The notes beneath the pieces are model-generated. The model had not been told where the DNA came from. It saw only the letters and a program-made list of their open reading frames with translations, and made no database searches. Shown piece after piece: positions 1 through 9,364 of a stretch of 64,000 nucleotides of DNA (within the stretch, counting starts at the first letter, position 1; each line of letters opens with the position of its first letter). The DNA is from Bacteroidaceae bacterium HV4-6-C5C (GTDB lineage Bacteria; Bacteroidota; Bacteroidia; Bacteroidales; Bacteroidaceae), in assembly GCA_007896885.1 (NCBI GenBank), contig VOIU01000001.1:186001-250000 (forward strand), given 5' to 3'. The translations under genes were made by a program, and so were the position numbers.

Positions 1-16
1 TTCATAATTATAGTAT

Positions 17-1276
17 TTAATCTGCGATTTGACGTATACGCGAACCGAATACTGCATAATACAGCATAAACAGTTCACCTAGAATAACAATGAACCATGA
101 ATATCTCCAGCCCCCCAGTGTATCGGCAAATACACCTTGTAATAGAGGTAATATAGCTCCACCAACAACTCCAATCATAAACATTCCCGAAGCTTTTGAA
201 GTATATTTTCCCAACTTAGAAACAGCCAACGTAAATATGGCCCCCCACATAATGGAATGGAAGAGACCGACCATTGTAAGTAACCATGGATCATTAAAAA
301 CAATCGAAACAATGACCAGTACGGCAGCCACCATCGTAGTTACTACAAGTTGTGTACGGGGTGGTACTTTGTTCAACGAGCTACCAACTATTCGCCCTAT
401 CAACATGCCTCCCCAATAAAGTGTAGCAAGTAGTGCCGGAGAAGCAACTTTCATCTCAATAGCATACATATTGATATTAGCACCTATACAAACTTCAACC
501 CCTACATAGAAAAAGATAGCAATAACACCTAATGTAAAATGCGAGAAGCTCCAAACGCTTTTGTCCAATACCTGACCCGCTTCCGCACGAGTACCTTTGA
601 TATCGGGTAATGACAGTTTGGTTAATAAAAGCATAACCAAAAAGATAGATACCATTAACATCAGAAATGGGATAACCAATTGGCTCACATTTATCTGATC
701 CATAGCGGCTCCACCAAAAACAATGCCGGTCACGAAATAAGGTGCAATAGTGGTGCCGATTGAATTGGCAGTTCCCCCAATAGCGAGTCGTTGGACAGGT
801 TGAGTCCGCTTAACGAAACAAGCTGTAAGGTATGGATTAATCACCACTTGTAGAATGGTAGCGGATGCTCCCACCACAAACGAACCGGCTAAGAAAATAA
901 AGAATCCGAAAGGAATGATCCGGTTTCCAAAGACCAAGTCTGCTCCCAAATCACGCATCGTGACGAATGATGAAAGAGCGAAAAGGCCCAGTCCTGCTAT
1001 CATGATAAGCAATCCGCGGATTAATGTCCCTTTATATCCATATTTACTGATCCAGTCAGAACCTATTCCTCCGCAAACCGGATAAGCCAGAAACCACGAG
1101 AAAGTGATCAAGGTAGCAAATGTATTCTTCATATCCCCCACCCGTGAAAGAAAAACCTCTTTCAATGGTCCTTGAAACTGGGTATTTGCTGTCGTCAGAA
1201 ATCCTACAATAAGGAAAAGGAACACCATTGTCAAAAATGGTCCGATATAATTTATTTGCTTTTCTTGCTCTGTCAT
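17..1276 (-). CDS. MFS sugar permease (FucP/NagP-like)
   Basis: A 419-residue, very hydrophobic protein with about 12 membrane segments, as expected for a major facilitator superfamily sugar:proton symporter of the inner membrane. It looks like the FucP/GlcNAc-permease group common in Bacteroidota. It is the last gene of a minus-strand run after the regulator, ROK kinase and isomerase genes, with 44 bases separating it from the isomerase gene, so the most likely cargo is an amino sugar or its N-acetyl form. The ATG at 1276 is the natural start and length is normal for the family. The substrate is inferred from neighbours only; fucose or another hexose cannot be excluded. Confidence 0.85.
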   Translation of the reverse strand: MTEQEKQINYIGPFLTMVFLFLIVGFLTTANTQFQGPLKEVFLSRVGDMKNTFATLITFSWFLAYPVCGGIGSDWISKYGYKGTLIRGLLIMIAGLGLFALSSFVTMRDLGADLVFGNRIIPFGFFIFLAGSFVVGASATILQVVINPYLTACFVKRTQPVQRLAIGGTANSIGTTIAPYFVTGIVFGGAAMDQINVSQLVIPFLMLMVSIFLVMLLLTKLSLPDIKGTRAEAGQVLDKSVWSFSHFTLGVIAIFFYVGVEVCIGANINMYAIEMKVASPALLATLYWGGMLIGRIVGSSLNKVPPRTQLVVTTMVAAVLVIVSIVFNDPWLLTMVGLFHSIMWGAIFTLAVSKLGKYTSKASGMFMIGVVGGAILPLLQGVFADTLGGWRYSWFIVILGELFMLYYAVFGSRIRQIAD

Positions 1277-1320
1277 TATTGTATATGTTCTTTAAGTGAA
1301 TGCTTTTAAACTAAAACTTG

Positions 1321-2052
1321 TTATCCCCGTATCTTTGCTGCGGATTGTATATCCAGAAGGAATTCGCAATTCCGATGAAGCTGTAAGAGTGAAGCCGGGA
1401 CAGCCTCGGTCACAGCGCCTTCCATCATCTCTTTCACAATATTCGCTTTATGTGCTCCTTTTGCAACCAACAATATATTACGTGCTTGCATAATATTCTT
1501 CAAGCCCAATGTAGCCCCACCCAATTCCCTATCAGAAGGTGTATTGGTTTCTTTACGGATTCGTTCTTCAAGTCGTGCATCCATTTTAGTGACCCAAGTT
1601 TCTCCACCAAAAGGAGAGAATGGCTGATTAAAGCCAAGATGTCCGTTTTCTCCCAATCCCAAAACCAGTAAATCCACACCGCCTCGTTTCTCTATTTCCT
1701 CCTGAAACATCCTACATGCCAACTCAAAATCATCTGAAATGGTAGGCAGCATGATAAAGTTGTCTTCTCTCACTCCTAATCCATCAATAATTTCATTTCG
1801 AAGCATTGTGTAACAAGCACCAGCATATTCACGAGGTACATTAGTCACCTCATCAAGACCGAAGAATGTGACATTGGAAACATCAAACGGATACTGTGCA
1901 TGTATTTCAGTGATTATCCGATGTATGTTTGTTGTGGTACGCCCTGTCGAAAGTCCGATCACACACTTTGGTTTGATCAATATCTGCCGGATGACCCTCC
2001 ACGCTGCAATACGGTCGAATGCCGTTTCGTTTTCTGCAATAGTTATATTCAT
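1321..2052 (-). CDS. AgaI/NagB-family amino-sugar-6-phosphate isomerase-deaminase
   Basis: A 243-residue member of the glucosamine-6-phosphate deaminase family, which converts a hexosamine 6-phosphate to a ketohexose 6-phosphate and ammonia in the cytosol. Visible motifs are the phosphate loop near residue 35 (LSTGRTTT), the LDE catalytic segment near residue 66, and GLGENGHLGFNQP near residues 131-143. The last motif resembles galactosamine-6-phosphate isomerase AgaI (G-L-G-K-N-G-H) rather than classical NagB (G-x-G-x-D-G-H-x-x-F-N-E): asparagine replaces the NagB aspartate and glutamine replaces the glutamate. It lies 19 bases after the ROK kinase gene. Galactosamine 6-phosphate is therefore a serious candidate substrate; glucosamine 6-phosphate remains possible. 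Confidence 0.85.
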   Translation of the reverse strand: MNITIAENETAFDRIAAWRVIRQILIKPKCVIGLSTGRTTTNIHRIITEIHAQYPFDVSNVTFFGLDEVTNVPREYAGACYTMLRNEIIDGLGVREDNFIMLPTISDDFELACRMFQEEIEKRGGVDLLVLGLGENGHLGFNQPFSPFGGETWVTKMDARLEERIRKETNTPSDRELGGATLGLKNIMQARNILLVAKGAHKANIVKEMMEGAVTEAVPASLLQLHRNCEFLLDIQSAAKIRG

Positions 2053-2071
2053 AGTTTTGGATAGATTCGTT

Positions 2072-3013
2072 TTACATATTCATTGCTACGGCACCTGCAC
2101 CCAATAAGCCAATAAATCCGGGATTCAATTTGGTTATAACCACCCCATTTGTAACAAAACGCATTGTCGTAGGGTGTAGCTTTTCCAAGATTTTATCATG
2201 AATATAACCATCGGAAACGATACCTCCGCCTAACACCACCGTATCAGGATCGCTCATACGAACCAGATTCATTATTAAATTCGCCAATGCTTCGGAAGCA
2301 TTTTCTACCAATGCCACACATAAAGGATCGCCCTTCTGACTCAAAGAAAACACCTCGCTAATCAACACTCTCTCACCTTTATCCGTAGGAATGTGCAAAT
2401 TGGTCTCATAGTTCGGACTTAACAGTCTTGCGCAACGATCCATACCAATGCCCGAAGCAATAGCCTCCACGCAATCCATTCTACCACAGACACACTTGAC
2501 ACCCACATTCACACCTACACGTACATGTCCAACTTCTCCGGCATTAAAATGGCTTCCGCGTACCTGTCGCCCATTCACAACACACCCCATAGCAATACCC
2601 GTACCTACATTTAAGTAAATGAAATTACGATAAATCTGACCGAAACCCCACACACGTTCAGCCCGCGTGGCACTTTTCACATCATTATCGATATGACAAG
2701 GCATACCGTATATATCACTGAGTTCCTTCGCCAAGGCAATAGGCTCTGTGCGCCCGGGATCAATTTGTAACCATATACCTTTATTGGGGTCCACCCGTCC
2801 TATCAGTCCGACTCCCATTCCAAGAGGCTGTTTATCGACCCAGCCCACTGTACGGATATAATCGTCCAAAGATGATTTAATGATTTCCAAGGCAGCTTGT
2901 TGGTTGAAATAACCCGAATCATATTTCTTATACTTCAGAATATTACCGTGAGAGTCTATCTCGCCAATCAACAACTTAGTACCCCCTAAATCAATACCTA
3001 CATAAGTCTCCAT
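2072..3013 (-). CDS. ROK-family sugar kinase
   Basis: A 313-residue ROK kinase. The N-terminal phosphate-binding motif DLGGTK is at residues 8-13, a catalytic-aspartate region (HIDND) is near residue 107, the GEVGH metal/substrate motif is near residue 160, and the ROK zinc motif CVCGRMDC lies near residues 173-180. ROK proteins without an N-terminal HTH, like this one, are ATP-dependent kinases of glucose, GlcNAc, ManNAc or similar sugars. The downstream isomerase and permease genes suggest that it phosphorylates an amino sugar after uptake. A 136-base gap separates it from the upstream regulator and holds a possible operator. Confidence 0.88.
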   Translation of the reverse strand: METYVGIDLGGTKLLIGEIDSHGNILKYKKYDSGYFNQQAALEIIKSSLDDYIRTVGWVDKQPLGMGVGLIGRVDPNKGIWLQIDPGRTEPIALAKELSDIYGMPCHIDNDVKSATRAERVWGFGQIYRNFIYLNVGTGIAMGCVVNGRQVRGSHFNAGEVGHVRVGVNVGVKCVCGRMDCVEAIASGIGMDRCARLLSPNYETNLHIPTDKGERVLISEVFSLSQKGDPLCVALVENASEALANLIMNLVRMSDPDTVVLGGGIVSDGYIHDKILEKLHPTTMRFVTNGVVITKLNPGFIGLLGAGAVAMNM

Positions 3014-3101
3014 TTCTTTTTTGTTTTATATTGTAAATCTTTTATTTTCCGATCACAATATTACGCACGATTCGATCATTCGGAGTTGAATCTTTAACAA
3101 A

Positions 3102-3128
3102 AAAGGTTTGTTGTTTGTCAAGAAAGGT
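3102..3128 (-). promoter_or_regulatory. Candidate HTCS operator: ACCTTT direct repeat
   Basis: In the gap between regulator and ROK kinase, the minus strand carries two ACCTTT half-sites 21 bases apart (plus-strand AAAGGT at 3102-3107 and 3123-3128), about two helical turns. AraC-type DNA-binding domains such as that of the HTCS often use direct repeats at this spacing. This is an inference from spacing and position only. Confidence 0.3.
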
Positions 3129-3149
3129 GTAATATCTGTTGTTAATACT

Positions 3150-6100
3150 TTAAATTTTACTCGGACTAGTACCAAACTGCTTTTTAAAGCTGGTACTGAA
3201 GTATTTCGGATCGGAAAAACCGACCATGGAAGAGACTTCAGCTATTGAATATTTACGGGATAGCAGAAGCTCTTTCGACTTATTCAGACGAATGATACGG
3301 ATAAAGTCATTAGGACCCTGACCGGTCAATGTCTTTATTTTATTATAAACGGAAGTACGGCTCATACCTAGCATCCGACAAAAATCATTTATCGAGAATT
3401 CCGGATTAGCCAGTTCTGCATCTATCATCGCCATAGCCTTATCCACAAACTCTTTATCCAACTGGCTACTATAATCCATTTCATCAAGTCCCATTCCTTC
3501 TGAAAGAACAGCATCTCTCAAATGTTGTCTGCTCTGCAAAATATTCCGTAAGCGAACCTTAAGAACCGATAAGTCGAAAGGCTTGATAATATAATCGTTG
3601 GCTCCCGACTCAAGACCTAATATAATGTTTTCTCTTTCGGAGAGTGCAGTCAGTAATATCACCGGAATATGACTGGTTTCTACCGAAGATTTAAGTATTC
3701 GGCATAATTCATCACCTTGTAATACAGGCATAATAACATCTGAAATAATGATATCCGGATTTAATTCTTTTGCCGATTCCAAAGCTTTTCCACCATCAGC
3801 AACGCTCACCACCTGATATTCACCGGATAAACTATCGGACAAATACTCCCTCATATCTTTATCATCCTCTGCCAACAGCAAAAGGTTCTTATGAGTCGAA
3901 ATATCGTTTTTTGAAGTAACAATATCCACACCGGCACTTTCATTGTGAGAGTCAACCAATACACATGATTTCAATTTTACAGGAAAGCTGATAACAAAGA
4001 CAGTCCCCCGGTTCTCCGCACTTTTGAACGAAATACTACCTTGATGCTGTTTAATCATCCTGCGGGTAATCATTAAACCGATACCTAAACCGCTTTCTTC
4101 AGAATCCGACACATTCTTAGCCCGATAATATTCGTGGAATATGTTAGATTGTTCTGCATCGGGAATCCCCACGCCGGTATCTTCAACTTCAATAAACCAT
4201 CTTTTCCTACTCCTTCTTATTGAAACAGAAATAGAACCATTTTCAGTATACTTTAACGCATTGGATAATAAGTTATTCATAATGTGATCCATCTTATCTT
4301 TGTCAAAGCATAATTCCAAAATATCCGATGCAACTTCCAACTTAATATCAATACCTTTTTGTATAGCCGCCATACGGAAGTCCGCTACAATCTCCTCCAT
4401 GTAATTCTTCACATTATAATACGATACCCTAAGCACATCCGAACAAACATCGTTCCGTTGCAAATTCAGCAACTGAGTCACCATTCCATACAGCTTCTCC
4501 ACATTTTTCACAGCCACAGCTACAGTCTTCTTATTCTCCTCCGATAAGGAATCTTGCATTTGAAGTTCGGTCAAAGGAGCTTTAATCAAAGTCACGGGAG
4601 TGCGGATATCATGGGCAAAACTAATAAACGAACGTATTTTTTCGTTGGCTCTATTCTCTCTTTGCTGGTGCTTCCTATATTCTACAAACAAGTAAGTAAA
4701 TCCTCCCAAGAGCAAGCAATAGAAGAATATAGCCCAACCCGAAAGCCACAATGGCTGATGTATCGTGATCTGAATACTTTTCTCTCCTATCTTACGTTGC
4801 GTGTATTTATCGAAAGCATACAACTTAAATATATACTTACCCGGAGACAGGTTTGTGTAACTCACACTCCCGATAGAGCTCGCTTGTTCCCACTGATCTT
4901 TGAAATTCTCCAGTTGATACTCATACCTAATTCTGTGAGGAGAAGTAAAATTGATGGCGGAATAAGAGATAGAAAAAGAATTCTGTGCATATTGCAATTC
5001 TATTTTATCCGTATCATCAATACTACTTTTAAGCAAAGATCCTTTCTCACCGGCTTTAACCGAGTTATACAACAATTTGAAATCGGTAAATATCAAGGTC
5101 ACTCTACCTTCACGACCAAAATTGGATAGAGGATTGATGATTACCGCTCCTTCAGCCGTTCCAAACGCCAAATTCCCATCCTTTAGCTTCTGCACTGCTC
5201 CGGGATTGTAATACCCCCACTTTATATCAAACAGGTCATTCATCCGCATTATAAAACCGGTAGCAGAATTCAAAGAATAAAGTTCCTTTTCGGTGGCAAA
5301 CCATATATGCCCCAATTTATCCTGCACTACACTACTAATAGAGTTGGAAGCCAATCCATCCTTCGTTGAATATACACGCGATTGTTTTGTGTGAGGGTTA
5401 AACTGAATCAATCCATCACCATCCGTAGCCATCCAAATATCTCCATTCCGTGCCTGAATTAAACATCTCACCGGATAGGATAAATTAAAACTCCCGAATT
5501 GATGAACCCAACGCACCTTACCTGTAATACGGTTTAGGAAACCTAACCCATTACAGCCGGCTATTAATAGTTCACCATTATTCCCAGGCGTTAAATCACC
5601 AATACATTCAACCGGATAGTAAGCATAAGACCTTGTAGAAATATTATAGCGCGTCAGGCTACCTTCAATTCCGCCCAACCAAACATTGTCACCCTCTGCA
5701 TAGATAGAATACACATAATCGGTGGACACTCCTGACTTAATAGACTTACTTCTCTTAGCAATCTTCTCTATATTACCGCTTCTCTTATTAATGCAATAAA
5801 CTCCGATGCCATATCCACCAACCCAAATGCCACCTTTGCTGTCTTCGCAAAGAGCCAGAACGACAGATGAACCCGCTCCTGCAGTTTTTCCTTTGTTATT
5901 CAGAAAGTGAGTCCACTTATTTAATTTTCTGCGAAACAAGCTCACGCCATCATTTGTTCCATACCAATAATCACCCTCAGAGTCTTCCAGAATAACATTT
6001 ACATGATTTGAAAGCAAAGAATTATTGTCATTGGGTTTATGCGCCACCCATTTAATATCCGAGCGTTTAGGATCAAGAAAGCTGACACCGTTGGAAGAAG

Positions 6101-7043
6101 TACTAACCCAAACCCAGTCATGTTGATCCACACAAACATCCGAAACGGTATTTCCCCCCAAGCTTCCTTCATCATCTTCATCTGCGACATAGTGATTCAT
6201 GAACTTGGCGTTATCTGCATTTATTCTAAAAACGCCTGCTCCATCCACCCCTATCAAAACTGTATTGCTCTTAGTTGATGCAAAACCTCTCACCGGCAAA
6301 TTAGGTAGAAAGTGATTAAGGTTACCAACCGATCCGGTCAGGATATCTTGTATAAAAACCCCGTTGGAAAAACTCCCGATGTATAGCTTATGCCTAAAGA
6401 TAAAAAGAGATTCAACACGTACATCTATCGGTAAAGTCACAGCATTCTTAAAAAACAAAGAGCTGCGTCGATCCCTTTTAATGAGATAGACATGAGCATC
6501 AGTACCTGCATAGAAAACGTTATCAGTGCTTTGCACAATGCAATTCACATATTTATTTTGCAATCCGGCAAGAGCAACCTTATTACTTGCAATGTCCCAA
6601 TAATACAGTCCGGTAGACATGCACAACCACAAACGATTGTCTTGATCGAAAAGAAAAGAATTCAAAACGGGCGATGGAAACTGTTTCCCCAAATCAATCT
6701 TCAGTTGAAAAGAGTCTGTTTGCTTATTATAAGCATATATTTTACCATTCTTCAAACCGATCCAAATAATCCCATGACGATCACACGCCATCGTTGTTGA
6801 AGACAATATGTGATCTTTGGAATCAACAGCTTGATCGAGCTTATAATGCTTTATCTCATTACCATCATAACGGTCAACCCCAACATGCGTATATGCCCAA
6901 ATAAATCCGGAAGAATCTTGGTGTATTTGATATACTTGCCTGCTACTAAGCCCCTCTCTTATGCTTAAATGGCGAAACGTATCGGCAGACAATCCCATAA
7001 ACTGCATCATCAACAAAAGAAGTAATAATAAGTGTTTTGTCAT
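3150..7043 (-). CDS. Hybrid two-component system regulator (HTCS)
   Basis: A 1297-residue one-polypeptide sensor-regulator. In order: signal peptide (about 1-20), a long periplasmic sensor built of two-component propeller repeats (W/G-rich, about 25-690), a Y_Y_Y domain (about 690-755), one transmembrane helix (about 765-787), a HisKA domain with phosphoacceptor His811 in FAHDIRTP, an HATPase (NLLSNALKY, DTGVGIP), a receiver domain with phosphoacceptor Asp1102 in ISDVIMP, and a C-terminal AraC-type HTH (about 1205-1297). HTCS proteins bind oligosaccharides in the periplasm and activate adjacent carbohydrate genes. Its position upstream of and on the same strand as the kinase-isomerase-permease set suggests that it controls them. 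All domains appear intact. Confidence 0.95.
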   Translation of the reverse strand: MTKHLLLLLLLMMQFMGLSADTFRHLSIREGLSSRQVYQIHQDSSGFIWAYTHVGVDRYDGNEIKHYKLDQAVDSKDHILSSTTMACDRHGIIWIGLKNGKIYAYNKQTDSFQLKIDLGKQFPSPVLNSFLFDQDNRLWLCMSTGLYYWDIASNKVALAGLQNKYVNCIVQSTDNVFYAGTDAHVYLIKRDRRSSLFFKNAVTLPIDVRVESLFIFRHKLYIGSFSNGVFIQDILTGSVGNLNHFLPNLPVRGFASTKSNTVLIGVDGAGVFRINADNAKFMNHYVADEDDEGSLGGNTVSDVCVDQHDWVWVSTSSNGVSFLDPKRSDIKWVAHKPNDNNSLLSNHVNVILEDSEGDYWYGTNDGVSLFRRKLNKWTHFLNNKGKTAGAGSSVVLALCEDSKGGIWVGGYGIGVYCINKRSGNIEKIAKRSKSIKSGVSTDYVYSIYAEGDNVWLGGIEGSLTRYNISTRSYAYYPVECIGDLTPGNNGELLIAGCNGLGFLNRITGKVRWVHQFGSFNLSYPVRCLIQARNGDIWMATDGDGLIQFNPHTKQSRVYSTKDGLASNSISSVVQDKLGHIWFATEKELYSLNSATGFIMRMNDLFDIKWGYYNPGAVQKLKDGNLAFGTAEGAVIINPLSNFGREGRVTLIFTDFKLLYNSVKAGEKGSLLKSSIDDTDKIELQYAQNSFSISYSAINFTSPHRIRYEYQLENFKDQWEQASSIGSVSYTNLSPGKYIFKLYAFDKYTQRKIGEKSIQITIHQPLWLSGWAIFFYCLLLGGFTYLFVEYRKHQQRENRANEKIRSFISFAHDIRTPVTLIKAPLTELQMQDSLSEENKKTVAVAVKNVEKLYGMVTQLLNLQRNDVCSDVLRVSYYNVKNYMEEIVADFRMAAIQKGIDIKLEVASDILELCFDKDKMDHIMNNLLSNALKYTENGSISVSIRRSRKRWFIEVEDTGVGIPDAEQSNIFHEYYRAKNVSDSEESGLGIGLMITRRMIKQHQGSISFKSAENRGTVFVISFPVKLKSCVLVDSHNESAGVDIVTSKNDISTHKNLLLLAEDDKDMREYLSDSLSGEYQVVSVADGGKALESAKELNPDIIISDVIMPVLQGDELCRILKSSVETSHIPVILLTALSERENIILGLESGANDYIIKPFDLSVLKVRLRNILQSRQHLRDAVLSEGMGLDEMDYSSQLDKEFVDKAMAMIDAELANPEFSINDFCRMLGMSRTSVYNKIKTLTGQGPNDFIRIIRLNKSKELLLSRKYSIAEVSSMVGFSDPKYFSTSFKKQFGTSPSKI

Positions 7044-7265
7044 ACCGCTGTTTCTCTTTTCGTATTATTGTAGATTTTAATGCAATGTTATATAAAAAAA
7101 CAGAAAGAACAGTTGAAAAACTGTCGAAATAGGTTTGTTTTCTATTAAAAACAACGTTTTGCAATTACCTCAATAATACTTCACGAAAGATTGCGCTTTA
7201 TACAATAACGGATTTATAGATCGCATATTTTTCGCTATCACACATAATATATTAAATTTATCATA

Positions 7266-7273
7266 TATATTTG
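7266..7273 (+). promoter_or_regulatory. -7 promoter box of the S41 gene
   Basis: TATATTTG matches the Bacteroides -7 consensus TAnnTTTG exactly and lies 26 bases before the ATG at 7299. No clear -33 TTTG is visible at the usual distance. Confidence 0.6.
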
Positions 7274-7298
7274 TAAAACTGTAAAAAGAAAAAGCAAA

Positions 7299-8756
7299 AT
7301 GAAAAGTAAATTCATATTACCATTCCTTATAATATCTCTATTGAACATTTCATGCAAAGACAATCAAGATGAAATTGAAAATAATAGCGGTACAGCAAGT
7401 AATGCTACAGAAACACAAAAATGGATAGAAAAGACAATGCGTGAACATTACTACTGGTATCAATCCATTCCTGAATCTTCTAAACTAGATTACTCAAATA
7501 AAACAGAAGATTTTTTCACTTCACTTCTTTCTAATAAAGACGGAAAAGATTATAAAAACTCTTCCAATAAAGCAGATCATTATTATTATTCATATATTCA
7601 AAACATATCGGAAAGCACACGAAGTAGTATTGACAATAAGAATTCGTATGGTTTTGAATATACCGGAATATATGTGGATCAAAGTTACACTCAACTTTAT
7701 GCATTGGTACTTTATGTCGTCAAAGGCTCTCCAGCGGATAATGCAGGACTAAAAAGGGGGGATTGGATTACTAAAATAAATAGCAATAACATAAGCTATA
7801 CAGATTTTATATCTCTAGCATCCGGAAGTGGCATATCACTTAGCATAGCCCATTGGAGTGAAGAAAGTCATTCATTAGTTCCGTCTAGTGAAAAATGTAT
7901 ATTATCCGCTTCCACAGCAGTAGAAGATAATCCGGTATTGGCATGGAACATAATAGAAAGTCCGATAAAAAAGAAAAAAATCGGATATCTTGCATATACA
8001 CAATTTGAACGTGGAAAGACAGATGATGATTCTTCATATGATGATAAACTAAAAGAGTTGTCTGGAAGCTACTTTACCGGGGTAGATGAATTTGTTTTAG
8101 ACCTTCGTTATAATAATGGCGGACTACTATCATCTGCAGTTTTGTTATGCACAATGTTTGAACCTGCAAGTGTTGTTGGTAAACTATTAGGGTATCTGAA
8201 ATACAATGACAAAACAAGCCCCATAAAAGAATATATATACACCGGAAAAGACATCTTAGGAAGTACCGGGAAAAACTTGGATTTAAAGACTATTTACATA
8301 CTAGTCAGTAATAATACTGCATCTGCTTCCGAAATGGTAATCAACTGTCTCCGCCCATATATGAATGTCGTTGTGATAGGAGAACAAACTGAAGGAAAGA
8401 ATGTTGGTTCAGTCACATATACCAGCGATGACAAGAAATGGGAAATGCATCCTATAGTATGCCAAATATATAATTCGCAAGATTATACAGACTACGCTAG
8501 TGGCTTTTCTCCTGATTTAGAACTCAATGAGGCGTTTGAATACGTAAATGAAAACACCGTAAATCCTGTAGTTATGTACGATTTAGGAGATATCAACGAA
8601 CGTATGTTAAAAGCTGCTATCAACATAATTGATGGAAATGGATATAGCATCTCAAGAAGCAGAGGACTTAGTACAACTAATAATTACTCTTTCAAAAAAT
8701 CATTTTATAGTTCTATTAACCGTAAAGCAACAAATGGAGTTATTATTGATAGATAA
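7299..8756 (+). CDS. S41-family C-terminal processing peptidase, lipoprotein
   Basis: A 485-residue protein with a lipoprotein signal peptide ending at Cys19 (LLNISC), so it is predicted to be membrane-anchored in the envelope. A PDZ-like segment (GSPADNAGLKRGDWI) lies near residues 142-160. The S41 domain follows, with DLRYNNGG near 267-274 and a Ser342/Lys367 pair (ASASE and TEGK) spaced 25 residues apart, exactly as in Tsp and CtpA. Such enzymes cleave proteins near their C-termini. It opens the AT-rich accessory stretch, transcribed divergently from the HTCS, with its own promoter and no obvious operon partner. The substrate is unknown. Confidence 0.88.
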   Translation: MKSKFILPFLIISLLNISCKDNQDEIENNSGTASNATETQKWIEKTMREHYYWYQSIPESSKLDYSNKTEDFFTSLLSNKDGKDYKNSSNKADHYYYSYIQNISESTRSSIDNKNSYGFEYTGIYVDQSYTQLYALVLYVVKGSPADNAGLKRGDWITKINSNNISYTDFISLASGSGISLSIAHWSEESHSLVPSSEKCILSASTAVEDNPVLAWNIIESPIKKKKIGYLAYTQFERGKTDDDSSYDDKLKELSGSYFTGVDEFVLDLRYNNGGLLSSAVLLCTMFEPASVVGKLLGYLKYNDKTSPIKEYIYTGKDILGSTGKNLDLKTIYILVSNNTASASEMVINCLRPYMNVVVIGEQTEGKNVGSVTYTSDDKKWEMHPIVCQIYNSQDYTDYASGFSPDLELNEAFEYVNENTVNPVVMYDLGDINERMLKAAINIIDGNGYSISRSRGLSTTNNYSFKKSFYSSINRKATNGVIIDR

Positions 8757-9364
8757 AGAAGACTATCCAATTTATGGGTCCAAAAACAACAGCTAAAAAA
8801 AACTGTATTACAAAAGATTTTCTGTTTCTTCTATCATCATTCGAAAATATAGCTGAATCATAAAAGTACATTATAGGAAGACTGTAAGCATGTTCCTAGT
8901 GATGTAAACAGTCGATATATCAATACATAGATATATCGACTGTTTCATTATATCATTTAGTAACCGTCATAACAGGAATATATATCAATTGATATAAGAA
9001 GATTGATAATATTCAAACTAAACTATTCTATAAATAAACTATTTTTCATTACTGAATTAAACTATTTAATTTTACAATAAAATATACTTAAATTTCTTTT
9101 TTCCATATAAAATATTATATATTTGCATGATTATTATAAATATAAGTATTTATATATAACATCTATTTTACTTATTTATTGTAAATAATCAAGTAATTAT
9201 ATGTTTTTTTTATAATAAATTCATTATCTATGCTAATAAATGAGTATTAATTCAGGATTTCGACAATATTAATAATTAAATATAAATGATATATTAAAAA
9301 AAATATTTTTCTTACGTATTATCATCTAAATAACTTTAATCTATTTATTTAAAAATTATTTCAA
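8757..9364. other. AT-rich non-coding stretch
   Basis: About 600 bases with no supportable gene. By eye the part from about 8960 to 9360 is overwhelmingly A and T, well beyond neighbouring genes. It contains one strong hairpin (8906-8945) and a weak promoter-like TAACTTTA at 9331-9338 (one mismatch to TAnnTTTG) placed suitably for the gene at 9365. Such composition is common around horizontally acquired genes. Confidence 0.6.
8906..8945 (+). terminator. Long perfect hairpin, probable terminator
   Basis: A 16-base perfect inverted repeat (8906-8921 with 8930-8945; arm AAACAGTCGATATATC) around an 8-base loop. It lies 150 bases after the S41 gene and is followed by an AT-rich but not T-only tail. 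It is probably a transcription terminator; it could also be a processed RNA structure. Confidence 0.55.

Noticed and set aside
4554..5129. 191-codon open frame antisense to the HTCS gene
   Set aside because: It lies wholly within a conserved sensor-kinase gene, shows no domain, signal or promoter, and looks like a shadow of the opposite strand.
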